Source: Tribonema minus (taxonomy: Eukaryota; Sar; Xanthophyceae; Tribonematales; Tribonemataceae). From it: a DNA stretch of 64,000 nt. Location of the stretch: assembly GCA_017506865.1 (NCBI GenBank), contig JAFCMP010000112.1:1178001-1242000 (forward strand). The letters are read 5' to 3'. This document shows positions 36,876-46,700 of the stretch, piece after piece. Both the position numbers and the translations under genes were made by a program. How positions within the stretch are numbered: the stretch's first letter is position 1; the number at the start of each line of letters is the position of its first letter. Below the pieces are notes generated by a model. The model was given only the letters and a program-made list of their open reading frames with translations, made no database searches and had not been told where the DNA came from.

Positions 36876-38588
36876 ATGTCAACTACTGTCCTCAACATGG
36901 CGAGCTTCGGTGATACTAGGACTCGCGATGTCTACAACCGCAACGTCTTTCAGGCAGCGAAGCCTGCGTCTGATTCAAAGGCAAACAAGGCTGTTGTTCA
37001 GCAGGTGCTCTACGGCATTACCGCTGCTGATTCTGCCTCGACGCTGGGCGCTGACACGCAGTTCGAGCTTGTCAAGTTTACCGCCACCGAGTCCACTGCT
37101 GATGCCCTCGTGGGTCAGCTTGACGTGAGCGTCAACACCGGCTCTGCTGGCTCCACCAAGGTTGCCGAGCTGAGCGCTGCCAATGCGAAGTTCACAACGG
37201 CAGCTCTAAAAGCCGACTTTGGCAGCAACCTCGTGCTGAACATGACCACGTCGGGCTCGGCTGTGACTCAGACCTTTAGCACCACCGCAAGCTCCGCCAA
37301 CGATGTATCCCTCTCTGCCACCTCCGATAACCTTCTGATCACTGTTCCCACCGAGACTCGCTTTCTCACTGCCAAGGCGAACATGGACTTCGGCTCCAGC
37401 AAGACCATGACCCTCACGAGCGCCTCTAGCACCGTTGCCCAGCGTTTCACCACCAGCGCCACCGTTGGTGAAGACTCTGTGATCACTGCTACCCCAAGCA
37501 ACCTTGATGTCGCCGCCGCCACTCAGATTAAGCAGACCACCGCCCAGACCAAGACTGACTTTGGCAGCAACAAGTCCGTTGTGACTACTACTGGTGCCAG
37601 CTCCGTTGTGCAGACGTTCACCACCGCCGCCGCTGGTGTTGGCGATGTGTCCCTGACGGCCACCGCTAACAACCTTCTTGTGACGGCCTCTAACACCGAC
37701 TTCTCCGGCGAGGCCACCGTGCGTGGGGATCGCGTCATGTGGTACCAGGACGGCGGCAGTGATAAGCGTGCTGCTTCCTCCATGGAGTACGTTTACGTCC
37801 ACGGTGATGGCGAAGACGCCTCTTCTACAGGGTTCATGAACTTTGCTCTTGATGGCCAGAACGCAAAGATGAACCTGATGGGCTATGGTGGCTTTGGCTT
37901 CAAGTCGTACAACGCCGCTGGATCTTCTGAGACTGTGCTCGCTATGGGTGCCGGTGCCGCTGCTGGTCAGCAGACTGTGCAGTTCAGCAACTCGTACATG
38001 GGCATCAACGTCACCCCTTCCACCACGTACCGCCTGGATGTCGGTGGTGCCGCTCGCGTCGATGGTAACCTGAGCGTTTCCGGCGATCTCTATGTCAGCG
38101 GTACCGTTACCACGATTGACAGCACGACCGTGCAGGTTGAGGACAAGAACATAGGCCTGGCCTACAACGTGACTGACCCAGCTCTGTTCAACGGCGGCGG
38201 CATCACCGTCGGTTCCGGTGGCAGCGCTGTTACCTTTGACTACAACAACGATTTGACAGCGTGGGATGCCAACATTGGAATTAATGTGCCCACCACCAAG
38301 GCTCTGACGATCGCTGGCGGCGTTGACACCACTCTTGACAAGGGTGTGACTATCTCCGAGTCTGGCATCGCTTTCGGCTCTGACGCTGCCACGATCGCCT
38401 TCGGCACTGCCGCTGTGATCACCAAGGATGGCCTCGGTGCCCTGTCGGATGACTTCGCAGTTACATTCGGTGCGGACAAGCAGTGGCGCTTGAAGATAGA
38501 ACCGGTCGGTGGTGTTGACTACTTCTCCATGCAATTTAGCACCGACGGAGGTTCCACTTTCCAAACGAAATTCTCTGTGTCGCCGTAA
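36876..38588 (+). CDS. Fibre-like virion protein, phage-tail-fibre-type motif
   Basis: The 570-residue protein is Ala/Ser/Thr/Val-rich. Residues of about 110-280 hold three degenerate 55-residue repeats, each with a (M/T)DFGS(N/S)K start, a Val-x-Gln-x-Phe-Thr middle and an NLLVT-type end. Near residue 398 is DGNLSVSGDLYVSGTVTTID with TTVQVEDKNIGLA. This closely resembles a motif common in cyanophage and giant-virus tail-fibre and virion proteins. The C-terminus (TFGADKQWRLKIEP...) is shared with the small protein at 17.0 kb. It is probably exposed on the virion and involved in attachment. Its codon use is more biased (GCC, ACC) than most neighbours, suggesting high expression. Confidence 0.7.
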   Translation: MSTTVLNMASFGDTRTRDVYNRNVFQAAKPASDSKANKAVVQQVLYGITAADSASTLGADTQFELVKFTATESTADALVGQLDVSVNTGSAGSTKVAELSAANAKFTTAALKADFGSNLVLNMTTSGSAVTQTFSTTASSANDVSLSATSDNLLITVPTETRFLTAKANMDFGSSKTMTLTSASSTVAQRFTTSATVGEDSVITATPSNLDVAAATQIKQTTAQTKTDFGSNKSVVTTTGASSVVQTFTTAAAGVGDVSLTATANNLLVTASNTDFSGEATVRGDRVMWYQDGGSDKRAASSMEYVYVHGDGEDASSTGFMNFALDGQNAKMNLMGYGGFGFKSYNAAGSSETVLAMGAGAAAGQQTVQFSNSYMGINVTPSTTYRLDVGGAARVDGNLSVSGDLYVSGTVTTIDSTTVQVEDKNIGLAYNVTDPALFNGGGITVGSGGSAVTFDYNNDLTAWDANIGINVPTTKALTIAGGVDTTLDKGVTISESGIAFGSDAATIAFGTAAVITKDGLGALSDDFAVTFGADKQWRLKIEPVGGVDYFSMQFSTDGGSTFQTKFSVSP

Positions 38589-38786
38589 TTGGTTCACGAG
38601 GCTGATAACAGTCTTTAGCGATTAATAGAATCTGAATGGTGACATTCCCTCAATGGGCCACTACGGCCGACGCGGGATGCTTAAATATATTGACGTTTGC
38701 CTGTTTATATCTTTAGTCGTGTTTTAATGATGGATTTTATTATCTTGTATTGCTCATAAGTCATACACATCCACACATTCTTCAAT

Positions 38787-39977
38787 ATGCCTCTGGTGAC
38801 CGGTGACACTGTTGAAGAGTGTACAGCCTGTGTGTCAGCGATTTACGACGATTTCGACTTCATTGACAAAAATGGCTTTATCCTGGCTCAAGTTGACGCT
38901 ATCATGAAATGCAAGACCCAATCGAGACCCTATCCTGACTTTTTGCCAGAAAGTGAGACTCGTGTGTACCTCCGAGACTACCCCGATTATGCCTACGATA
39001 CGGCGCACGGTGTGATCTTTAATGTGACGACAAAACAGATCATTCAGCCTGTACATGGCCAAGTAAATCTCAAGGGAGATTCGGTGTATGTGCATATTGA
39101 AGGGCTTCGGGCCTGCACTCCGAAACCCATCTATGCTAACGTGAGTGTGGACCACATATCACGAGATCATACAGATCACCGTCTTGAAAATCTACGCTGG
39201 GCTCCGGCATCTCTTCAATGTAAAAACAGGCATACCAAAGAGAGTCTGGATACTTCTGCGATCCAGGCCAAGAAGGACGGGGAAGAGTGGAAGACATACA
39301 AAACGAGAAAGGAATTTGTTCAGTCACTTGGACTACCATACCTACCTTCTTGTGCGAACTTGTCAACGGCAATCAGCAATGGAGTTAAATTCCATGGTCA
39401 CCGGGTCAGAAATTTGACACCAACAGGTATTGGACAGCTGAGACCCATACCTGCCTCTGTGGTAGGTATTGACGGTTATCAAGCAACGGAGTTTGGTGGG
39501 TACATTCGCAGACCGAATGGCACGTATACACATGGGAGCAAAGAGAGTCGATGTCACTATTACAAGATCAACATCGACGGATCACCGTACAAGGTGCACA
39601 TTCTAACTACATACGCATTCCACGGTTCAAAGCCATCACCAAATTCTCAATCGAATCATAAACGCGGTGCAGCCAATGGCCCAGCGGACGCAAGAGACCT
39701 TGAGTGGGTGACCCGGAGTGAAAACGTGCAACATGCTCATGATGTCGGGTTGAATACTTCAAGTCGTGCTGTTGTGGCAATCAGTGACAACACCACCAAA
39801 AGGTTTAGCTCAAGTTTGGATGCGGTGCGATACTTCAAGGCCAGGGGCATAAAAGTGGATAACAGTGCCATAACAAAGTCTTGTAACGGCAAGCAGAAGA
39901 GCCATAAAGGAATTACTTGGGCATATGCCGATGGCACCACTACATCAAGGAAGCGCAAGTTCATTGACGATGAGTAA
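38787..39977 (+). CDS. HNH homing endonuclease with NUMOD-type modules
   Basis: The 396-residue protein has two HNH-type regions. One near residue 121 reads VDHISRDHTDHRLENLRW. The other, near residues 270-315, has VHILTTYAF, then SNHKRGAANGPADARDLEW and VTRSENVQHAHDVG. A C-terminal NUMOD1-like segment (VVAISDNTTKRFSSSLDAVR ... GKQKSHKGITWAY) binds DNA in such enzymes. These proteins are mobile endonucleases that spread by cutting unoccupied sites. Here it is free-standing between intergenic stretches near the right edge of the viral element, so it may be a mobile gene of the virus. Confidence 0.82.
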   Translation: MPLVTGDTVEECTACVSAIYDDFDFIDKNGFILAQVDAIMKCKTQSRPYPDFLPESETRVYLRDYPDYAYDTAHGVIFNVTTKQIIQPVHGQVNLKGDSVYVHIEGLRACTPKPIYANVSVDHISRDHTDHRLENLRWAPASLQCKNRHTKESLDTSAIQAKKDGEEWKTYKTRKEFVQSLGLPYLPSCANLSTAISNGVKFHGHRVRNLTPTGIGQLRPIPASVVGIDGYQATEFGGYIRRPNGTYTHGSKESRCHYYKINIDGSPYKVHILTTYAFHGSKPSPNSQSNHKRGAANGPADARDLEWVTRSENVQHAHDVGLNTSSRAVVAISDNTTKRFSSSLDAVRYFKARGIKVDNSAITKSCNGKQKSHKGITWAYADGTTTSRKRKFIDDE

Positions 39978-40256
39978 CAGTGCGTACATTGGCTAAGACA
40001 TGGAGGGATGTGTGCCTTGTGTCTGTAACGACCCCGACTACCTGTGATTGGTACATGATCTAGTGATTGGAGCTGGGCGTTTGTGATGAATGTTGTGTGA
40101 CTTTGAAACCATGTACACACTTGTGTCTGTTGCGTCTGTTGCGGGAATTTGTGCACACGGTTGTGTCAATTGCAGCCTTATCACAGGGGGTTTTAATGGT
40201 CCGCAGCATAATTGTGTGTGAATTACACTATAAAAAATGTGTGTATCAGTTAAAAC

Positions 40257-40505
40257 ATGGGTTTGTACTACAATACATACATTGTGCATGGCTCTGACCG
40301 ACTGAGGATTGCTAGGTTGGATCCCATGGTTGAGTACCACGCGTGGTCACGTGGCCATGTTGACCTGGCACAGCTTGAAGCTTGGCTGAACAAGAGGCAT
40401 ATAACGTGGCAGTATCCGTTGGTTGAAAGCAAGTTGGTAGAAGAGTGCATGTGTACTTTGAGTACTCCGCCGACGGTCACAAGTCGACACGTTGGAATAA
40501 AGTAG
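40257..40505 (+). CDS. Small unknown open frame near the viral edge
   Basis: An 82-residue frame starts MGLYYNTYIVHGSDRLRIAR. It has a plausible globular composition in its first 60 residues, but no family is recognised. It is the last virus-style intronless frame before the junction zone. It could be a small gene or chance. Confidence 0.35.
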   Translation: MGLYYNTYIVHGSDRLRIARLDPMVEYHAWSRGHVDLAQLEAWLNKRHITWQYPLVESKLVEECMCTLSTPPTVTSRHVGIK

Positions 40506-40518
40506 CAGTATTTGAGTC

Positions 40519-40640
40519 AATGGAGTCAAGCGCAAGCGTGGTGTCTGTAGAGTCAGTGGATTCAGGTGCAAGCGTGGTGTCTGTAGAGTCTGTGGAGTCA
40601 ATATGTGACTGTGTGAGTCTACGGAGTCAATGGCAAGCGT
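40519..40640. repeat. Tandem GTGTCTGTAGAGTC repeats
   Basis: Two good 42-bp units (GTGCAAGCGTGGTGTCTGTA then GAGTC(A/T)GTGGA) and shorter derivatives (GGAGTCAATGG) lie in tandem. Together with nearby GTGTCTGTTGCG words at 40.12 kb they mark the start of the junction zone. Confidence 0.7.
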
Positions 40641-40846
40641 TGTGTGCTTACGCGATCGTGCACAGGACACACTGTGTCTTGAGTCAATTGCAATCGCTTT
40701 GCGATTATACGACCCTTTGTGTCGTGCAAACGCATGTGTCACTGCTGCACATGTAGTCTATGCAGAACGCTTTGCGGTCTACAAGCGCTTGCCATGGACT
40801 CATGACACAAAATGGTGTATGACGTTTGCGCGACACTAAGCGTGGG

Positions 40847-40861
40847 GTGGGCGAAGCCCAC
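40847..40861. other. Perfect hairpin GTGGGC-GAA-GCCCAC
   Basis: A 6-bp perfect GC stem with a GAA loop sits in an otherwise noncoding stretch. It could be a transcription-end signal or one end of the Fanzor-bearing insert. Position alone does not decide. Confidence 0.4.
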
Positions 40862-41236
40862 ACAATTTTCAGCTTCTCGACAAGCTCTTTCGGCATTGCC
40901 ATATCTAAGCACATGCATAGATGAAAACAAGCATCATTTAACATTTCCAGTGCTTGTCTCTATCAACCATTCGCAAGGTGCTGGGGGCAAGCATGATGGT
41001 TGTGGACTCATTTGAAAGGCGCTGAGGTGATGGTCGGCGTACATGTCATTATTGCATAATCTCAACAAAAAAGTATGTGGCGTGGCTAGTAGTATACCGT
41101 AAAGTGTCGCCGGCACACTTGGTCATCATGCCCTCTGGTCTGCTACTCTGCTTTGCTTACACTGCTTCTTGTGACCCCGCCAGTCAAGGCTCTGGCATTC
41201 TATCATTATTAGAAACTTATAATCGAAAACTCCGGA

Positions 41237-41251
41237 ACTGTGTGACACAGT
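41237..41251. other. Palindrome at the 3' end of the Fanzor gene
   Basis: ACTGTGTGACACAGT, a perfect 7+1+7 palindrome, lies 2 bases beyond the Fanzor stop codon. TnpB-family loci often carry structured guide-RNA or transposon-end sequence at this place, so it is a candidate for that. Confidence 0.45.
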
Positions 41252-41253
41252 GT

Positions 41254-42531
41254 TCACTCCTCAACCACACCATCGACTGCGACGGGAGGCCTCTCGCGCT
41301 GCAAGTGGATAGGGCGCGGTAGCCCCAGCAGCATGTTCACACCGCACATGGCGATGTTCACGGAAGCGTTGTCGTCGCGGTCGATGAATCTGATCGAGCA
41401 GTGGTCCTCGTCTGACACGGTAGGGCAACCGTAGATCCGAGATCCGTCCTGCTGTTTCAATACCTCCCCACAGCCGCAGCATCTAACCGTAGTTCTGAAC
41501 TCATCGGTCAACACTACCACACAAACTGCTGCAAGCACCCAGAGAAGGCGCTTACGGGGAAGCGGGCCGGCACTGCCGTGGCCGAACTGCGCATTCCCGA
41601 AAAACACTACTCTAGTCCAAGTTCTCCCCACCCCCTTGCGATCTAACATCGTCTTTACTCTGTCTTGCAGCTCCACCCGCCCCGCCTCCACAACCCTGCC
41701 ACTGTGAAGGTGCCTCTTGTACGCCGCCTCCGGATCGGCGCCTCCCATCTCCCTCGCCAATCTCGCAATCGCCCGGTCCTTCGCACGCTGCCTCGCGAAC
41801 GCAAACTCCCTCCTTTCGCGTGAAAGCAGCTCTCTACCCAACGTGCGCAGGTTGCTGTACGCAAGGTTGGCATATGTGGCGGTTCCGACGCCGATCTTGA
41901 GACTGGCACCCTGCTTGACGTAGCTGCTGATGGCCCCGCCGTATGCCAGGTTCTGCTCCCGCTTGGCCGTCGCAAATTTCAGCGCTGCTGTTGCCAGACA
42001 CTGGTGCTTGTAGTCGCCTGAGGTTGTATGCACGGTACTCCCCTTGAAGCTCTGATGATCTGTCGTGGAGGTCACTCGCGCCGAACCTGAGTTGATCACT
42101 TTGCGACCTCCTGCGTCAACTCCGACCGCCTCGATGAAGCATGTCGAGTCCTCGTGATTGAGGTCCGCGATGAGCGCATCCCTGAGAGGCGCAGCATCCT
42201 TGAAGATGCCACGTGTGTGCTCGCCTGCGACGAAGGTCTCTGTGATGTTGTCGTATCCCTTCTTGACGAGCTGGTCTCGTCCAGGCGCTCCTTCAGCTCC
42301 GAGCGTGACCAGGGTCGTGTGCACCCGTACGCCATCGCTTTTGATGTTGTTGACGACAAACGGGACGGGTGTACAGGGATTGCGTCGCTTCTCTTCGAAT
42401 TGATCGTCGTCCATAAGCCACGCGTGCTCATAGAGCAGCGGAATGCCACGCAAAACCTTCCTGCGATTGGTCCGCAGCAGCCCTCTCTTTCCGCGAGTTG
42501 ATTTGGCTTGCTTTGCGGGACCCTCCACCAC
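41254..42531 (-). CDS. Fanzor: eukaryotic TnpB-like RNA-guided nuclease
   Basis: The 425-residue protein has the Fanzor/TnpB layout. It has a helical N-terminal half and a RuvC-I motif AVGVDAGGRKVINSG (Asp139). A strand RVVFFGNAQFGHGSAG (about 308-322) follows, then VVVLTDEFRTTVRC (Glu344 as candidate second acidic residue). A zinc-finger region has CCGC at 351-354 and later cysteines at 369 and 378. RuvC-III is DRDDNASVNIA (Asp386), the counterpart of the RDxNAA motif. Such enzymes use an omega-RNA to cut DNA and are carried by eukaryotic transposons and giant viruses. The frame is open and intronless. It is flanked by a palindrome at its 3' end and a hairpin cluster upstream of its start. 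Whether it belongs to the virus or to the host is unclear. Confidence 0.8.
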   Translation of the reverse strand: MVEGPAKQAKSTRGKRGLLRTNRRKVLRGIPLLYEHAWLMDDDQFEEKRRNPCTPVPFVVNNIKSDGVRVHTTLVTLGAEGAPGRDQLVKKGYDNITETFVAGEHTRGIFKDAAPLRDALIADLNHEDSTCFIEAVGVDAGGRKVINSGSARVTSTTDHQSFKGSTVHTTSGDYKHQCLATAALKFATAKREQNLAYGGAISSYVKQGASLKIGVGTATYANLAYSNLRTLGRELLSRERREFAFARQRAKDRAIARLAREMGGADPEAAYKRHLHSGRVVEAGRVELQDRVKTMLDRKGVGRTWTRVVFFGNAQFGHGSAGPLPRKRLLWVLAAVCVVVLTDEFRTTVRCCGCGEVLKQQDGSRIYGCPTVSDEDHCSIRFIDRDDNASVNIAMCGVNMLLGLPRPIHLQRERPPVAVDGVVEE

Positions 42532-42548
42532 TCAGTGAGCGGGACTAA

Positions 42549-42680
42549 GGGGCTAGAGCCCCGGTTCCCAGCTGGAATAGGCCAGCTGGATCTCGCTTCC
42601 TGCTGCCAGGTGCTGGTCTAGCGAGATACCTACTCGCCCTCCCTTCGCCAGCCCAAGGGGGGGAGCTCCCGGTCCCCCAG
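42549..42680. other. Cluster of GC-rich hairpins upstream of the Fanzor gene
   Basis: Successive self-complementary segments begin 18 bases before the Fanzor start. They are GGGGCTAGAGCCCC (42549-42562), two CCAGCTGG words forming a stem (42568-42575 and 42582-42589), and ATCTCGCT (42590-42597) pairing with AGCGAGAT (42620-42627). A GGGAGCTCCC palindrome with G/C-run flanks lies at 42656-42677. This may be a structured RNA or a transposon end. Confidence 0.6.
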
Positions 42681-42727
42681 CTTTGTATCACGGGAAAGGA
42701 GGCATGCAGGATGTGTATAAGCCTTTC

Positions 42728-43040
42728 GGCAGCTCCGCGTCTAGCTTTGCACTGTTGAAATAGCCGATTTCGTGCTAGGCAACAGAACGCAGTGCATTTA
42801 AAGGTGGGTGGCTCGCCTTTCGTTGCTCCTCCGCAGCTGTACGTTGTTAATTAATCTTCAGGGCAGCTCAGTGGCTGGCCTTGCACTGTGAAATAGAAGT
42901 ACGCATGTTGATCGGGCACAGTGCGTTGCCCATCGGGGCTGGTCCGTCTACAGTATGTGAGTTTCAAGGCAGTTCAGCATCTGGCTTCTGCACTTGAAAT
43001 AGCCAATTCCCGCATAGGCACAGCATGCAGACGAACTTAG
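42728..43040. repeat. Three tandem units of about 105-135 bp
   Basis: Units start at about 42728, 42861 and 42967. Shared words are GGCAGCTC, CTGGCTTTGCACT, GAAATAG and GCA(C/G)AG near the end of each. They are diverged. They lie just right of the hairpin cluster and may belong to the same insert. Confidence 0.65.
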
Positions 43041-43660
43041 CTGGGGCCGCTGTCCTCTCCTCCCGTTGCTGCTCTGGTGCTCCATCGGTGCTCCAATCGC
43101 CAGCACCAGCGTGAATTCAATTATGTATGTGTGCACGGTCTCATCATTCATGTCAGTGACAAAAATGGTGTCTGGCGACATTGTGCGGCAATGCAAAGGG
43201 CCTACATCTGTACGCTCGCTTCAAGATGGCTGAGGGGTGCACAATACCAGCATGGCAATTGACAGACACAGACGAATGAGGCAAAGCACTGCTCTTCTTT
43301 GCAAGCTGATGGTTTGCCGTCGGCACTGTGGGCCCTCCCCTTGAGCTGCCGCCGGCAGTTTTGACCACCACTTGTGCTATACCTCGTGTACCAGAGGTAT
43401 CCCCCTCCAAACTCCAGTAGCGCCATAATCCCCAGGGGCTACGTTAAACGCTTGTGCCACGAGGCACAGGACGCATCGGGACGAAATTCTACGTGCAAAG
43501 TGATGGCTTTGAAGCCGAAAACTGTGCAGGCCTTGCTGACCAACACGGTGCGGTTGCCCGGTTGAAGTCAGGCAAGGCTGCAGCGTACGTCGAATGGCAG
43601 CAGCCCAGTTTGTGCGTTGGGTGCAGTGATCGGCGCCACGCAACAGCGCTTCCCCTGATG
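43041..43660. other. Noncoding stretch between the junction zone and the GAPDH gene
   Basis: No gene is supported on either strand. Frames here are short and without recognisable motifs. It is probably downstream flank of the minus-strand GAPDH gene. Confidence 0.4.
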
Positions 43661-43741
43661 TGGTGCACTGCTGGAATAAAGTCACACCATTGCTGAGACC
43701 TTGGTGCACTGCTGGAATAAGTCACACCATTGCTGAGACCT
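43661..43741. repeat. 40-bp tandem duplication at the GAPDH stop codon
   Basis: GTCACACCATTGCTGAGACC followed by TTGGTGCACTGCTGGAATAA is present twice in tandem. The duplicated part includes the last codons and stop of GAPDH (minus strand), so a second copy of the terminal codons lies just beyond the stop at 43722. Confidence 0.85.
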
Positions 43742-46700
43742 TGGTGACGAGCTCGGCCATTCGCTTGCTGTAGCCCCACTCGTTGTCGTACCACACATAG
43801 AGCTGCGAGGCACGCAGTGCACCGTGACACAGCAGGCTAAGTGAAGTTGTAGGGTGAGATGTTGATTGCGCAGCAGCGCTTCAGGGCGTGCGATATTGAG
43901 CGTGTGGTGTTGAATTTGCAGTAGCATGCCCCAGTGTAGCAAATCACTGCTGCTGTGCACCAGTTGAAGCTCATGACGTGTCAGAAGTCACGCCTAGCGA
44001 CGTCAAGTATGGAGAATGGCGAGCACTGAAATTATACAATGCGTAATAGCGCATCATACAAGAAAAATTGTGCACTGCAGCGCGTCAGGCGTGCACAGGG
44101 GCGCTGTCGCTCATGGACCGACAGTGTGCACAGCAGCAGTCAATGACTCTGCAAATGCTACACACTATGATCACAGTTGTCGTTGACCGCAAAGGCGACA
44201 ACCTATGATCACTTCTCTCCTCGACCGCAGCCTCTATGACCACATCCAGGCTTGACGCGGCACTGTTGCCTCGATACGCTGTCATACAGATCATGCTGAT
44301 GGCCTTTGAGGCGTCAGTCATGTGAAGTGTTTTGCGCAACGATGCCATACATCTGCATTGTATATATTTGCTGAAATTTCTGGGTGGGGTTTCCTTTGCG
44401 ATTGCAGCCGTATCAACTTGCCAGCTCCAAGGCCCACAAGCACGCCTGCAAGAAGGCCGCTGATTCCTGCAAGTGAACAAGCAACCACTGCTATGCTTGC
44501 ATATACTGAAGTATGACAGATGGCATGCTCAACAGCATTGTGACTCTAGGTTGTTCCTCGCCAACTTTGACAAGGGGCGGTGCGCCGCGAGACATACTGT
44601 ACCACTACTGCGTACTGCAAGAGCAGAGCGAATCTTCAGTGTTCAGCGCCAGTGTGACAAGTATTACTCCTGGAACTTGTTTTCTTTAGCGTTGAAGGAT
44701 GCATCTTACACACACATTGTAGAAGGCCCCGTCTAGCACACATGTACGCACACAAATGCTCACTCATTGTGGGCAAAACTTGAAAAATGTTGTTGATTCT
44801 ACAATGTGGCGCTCGTGCAGCCAATGCAAAGGGAGTTGCAACGCGCCTGGATTCTGCTAACACCACTTTACCAACTGCTATGCCCTACTACAGCTTACTG
44901 GGTACATACATACCTGCCCACCGGTGTCGTTCACCACTATGGTGCTGTCGTATCGACTATAGCGCTGCGCACATCATTGAACAGCGGCATGACACCAGCA
45001 AGCTTCAATCATAAACCATACCTCAAATATCTCTTTTGAACACCTGAAAGCAATCACTGCTGAACCCCGAACCACATACACTGTACCTACCTTTCCGTAT
45101 GTGCATATATGATGTGTATAGGGGTACATCCCGATGAGGAACTTGTGGAAAGTCACTTTCAGAAGTGTGCACTTCAACCTGTTCGGTTTGAATCAAGTCA
45201 TGATTGACTCTGAACCATAAGTCATCTAAATGCTCCGAGGCCACTGTAGTGCGTGATGAAATAGGTACATACCTTGACACACGTGCCGTTTACGACCATG
45301 GTGCTGTCGGCATCAACGATCCCACTGCGCTCATCATTGGTGTAGTCGCACGACACCAGCGCGCGCGTCTCAAAGCCCAGCACGCCCTTGAGGGATCCCT
45401 CCTTACTGGCTGCCTTCATAAGGGCGTTGACCTCCTCCTTGGTGGTGGCTTTCTCCACCTGCAGCAATGCAGTGATCATGGTGCATTAGTACTTGGCCAG
45501 CTGCTCAGATGGCAATGTCACTAGCAGAGTTGCAAGCGTTGGAGTCAACTAAAATGGGGCAGCTTTCAAGTGTTCAGGGGTTCCTTTTCACTAGCCGCCT
45601 GTGTGCAAGCATTCACTTCGTAGTCAGTAGTTGCTTTCTCCGCATCAGTCCTGATTGTACTGTCAGCAGCATTCAGTTTTACAGTGCCAAAGTATCAAAT
45701 CAGAGACAATTACTCCCACTTGTACATTGTGTAGCATATTACTTCGGTAACACAAGTTTAGAAGGACCCATTGGAGCGCCCTCTAGAGGTCTGTCCTGGC
45801 AGCAGTGAGTGCATGAGCTTGGTCTTTACACGGAAGTTATCATACGTTCGAATTCATCGTGCTGCTCACCTCAAAGACGTAGTCTGTGATGCTGGCATTG
45901 AGCATCGGCACGCGGATTGCATTCCCGTTCAGATTGCCCTTCAGCTCCGCGAAGATGTTGGTGATGCGGTTGCACTTCCAGTTGAAGTTAGGCTCAAATT
46001 GGCTTTATAGAAAATAAATTATGCCTCGTTGCGATAACTACACAGTTGAACACGACAATTGCACTGCTCCCCTCAAAAGGCGCAGTCTGTGATGCTGGCG
46101 TTGAGCATTGGCACACAGGTCGCCATGCCGTTGAGCTTGCCCTTGAGCTTCGGGACGGTGTTGGTGATCGTGGTCACACTTCCTCTTGAAGTTGGACATA
46201 TATTGGCAGACTTGCTGATTTTTCCATTGTGGCCCCCAAGTACAGTTTTCTGAGTGACTCGCTGCAATGGAGTCGGTTTGCCACCAAGTAATTCTGCTGG
46301 TGCCAAGACCGAGTCGCAAGTAACATGGCTCAGGTAAGTGCTGAGTTGATTATTTACTGGGACCCTGAGTAATTTAGCGGATTTTCGCAGGGCAAATAGT
46401 GGCTGATTTGGCGAGTAATCAGACCGATTATTTGCAGTTTACGCAGACATGACCGAGTTTTGTGGACCCATGGGCGTAATGCATTTGTCTCGTGAGCGTT
46501 CACATTGGACAAAATATTGCAAGCATTGCTTGCATTTCAATATGAAAGCTCACGAGACAAATGCAGCACTTTGTACCATGCAGCATAACATACATACAGA
46601 TCCACCATTTCCAACAAGCATCACATGCTTCAAGCTGCTCACAGAGGCCATCACACAAGATGCAAACAGACACACAGCATTAAGCTCAGCGAAGAATGTA

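Larger units (their letters stand above)
1..40505. mobile_element. Endogenous giant virus element (Nucleocytoviricota), partial
   Basis: About forty intronless genes lie close together on both strands, many overlapping by 4 bases or abutting. Nucleocytoviricota markers seen are an A32-type packaging ATPase, a UL52-like primase, an A22/RuvC-like resolvase and a clamp-loader AAA+ protein. Virion-type fibre proteins, a histone doublet and nucleotide-metabolism enzymes fit the same source. No major capsid or family B polymerase gene lies in the window, so the element continues leftward or is partial. Two repeat blocks (8.6-11.0 and 25.9-27.8 kb) share the same module. About four genes look broken; the rest look whole, so the insertion seems recent. 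The right boundary is between about 40.5 and 43.7 kb. Family placement (Phycodnaviridae-like or other) is not settled by what I can see. Confidence 0.88.

Noticed and set aside
37206-38597. 463-codon minus-strand frame
   Set aside because: It is the antisense of the fibre-like gene; strong GCC/ACC codon bias on the plus strand keeps the opposite frame open. No domain is seen.
1-40505. Search for major capsid protein, DNA polymerase B and large RNA polymerase subunits
   Set aside because: No frame in the window shows their motifs; these markers must lie outside the window if present.
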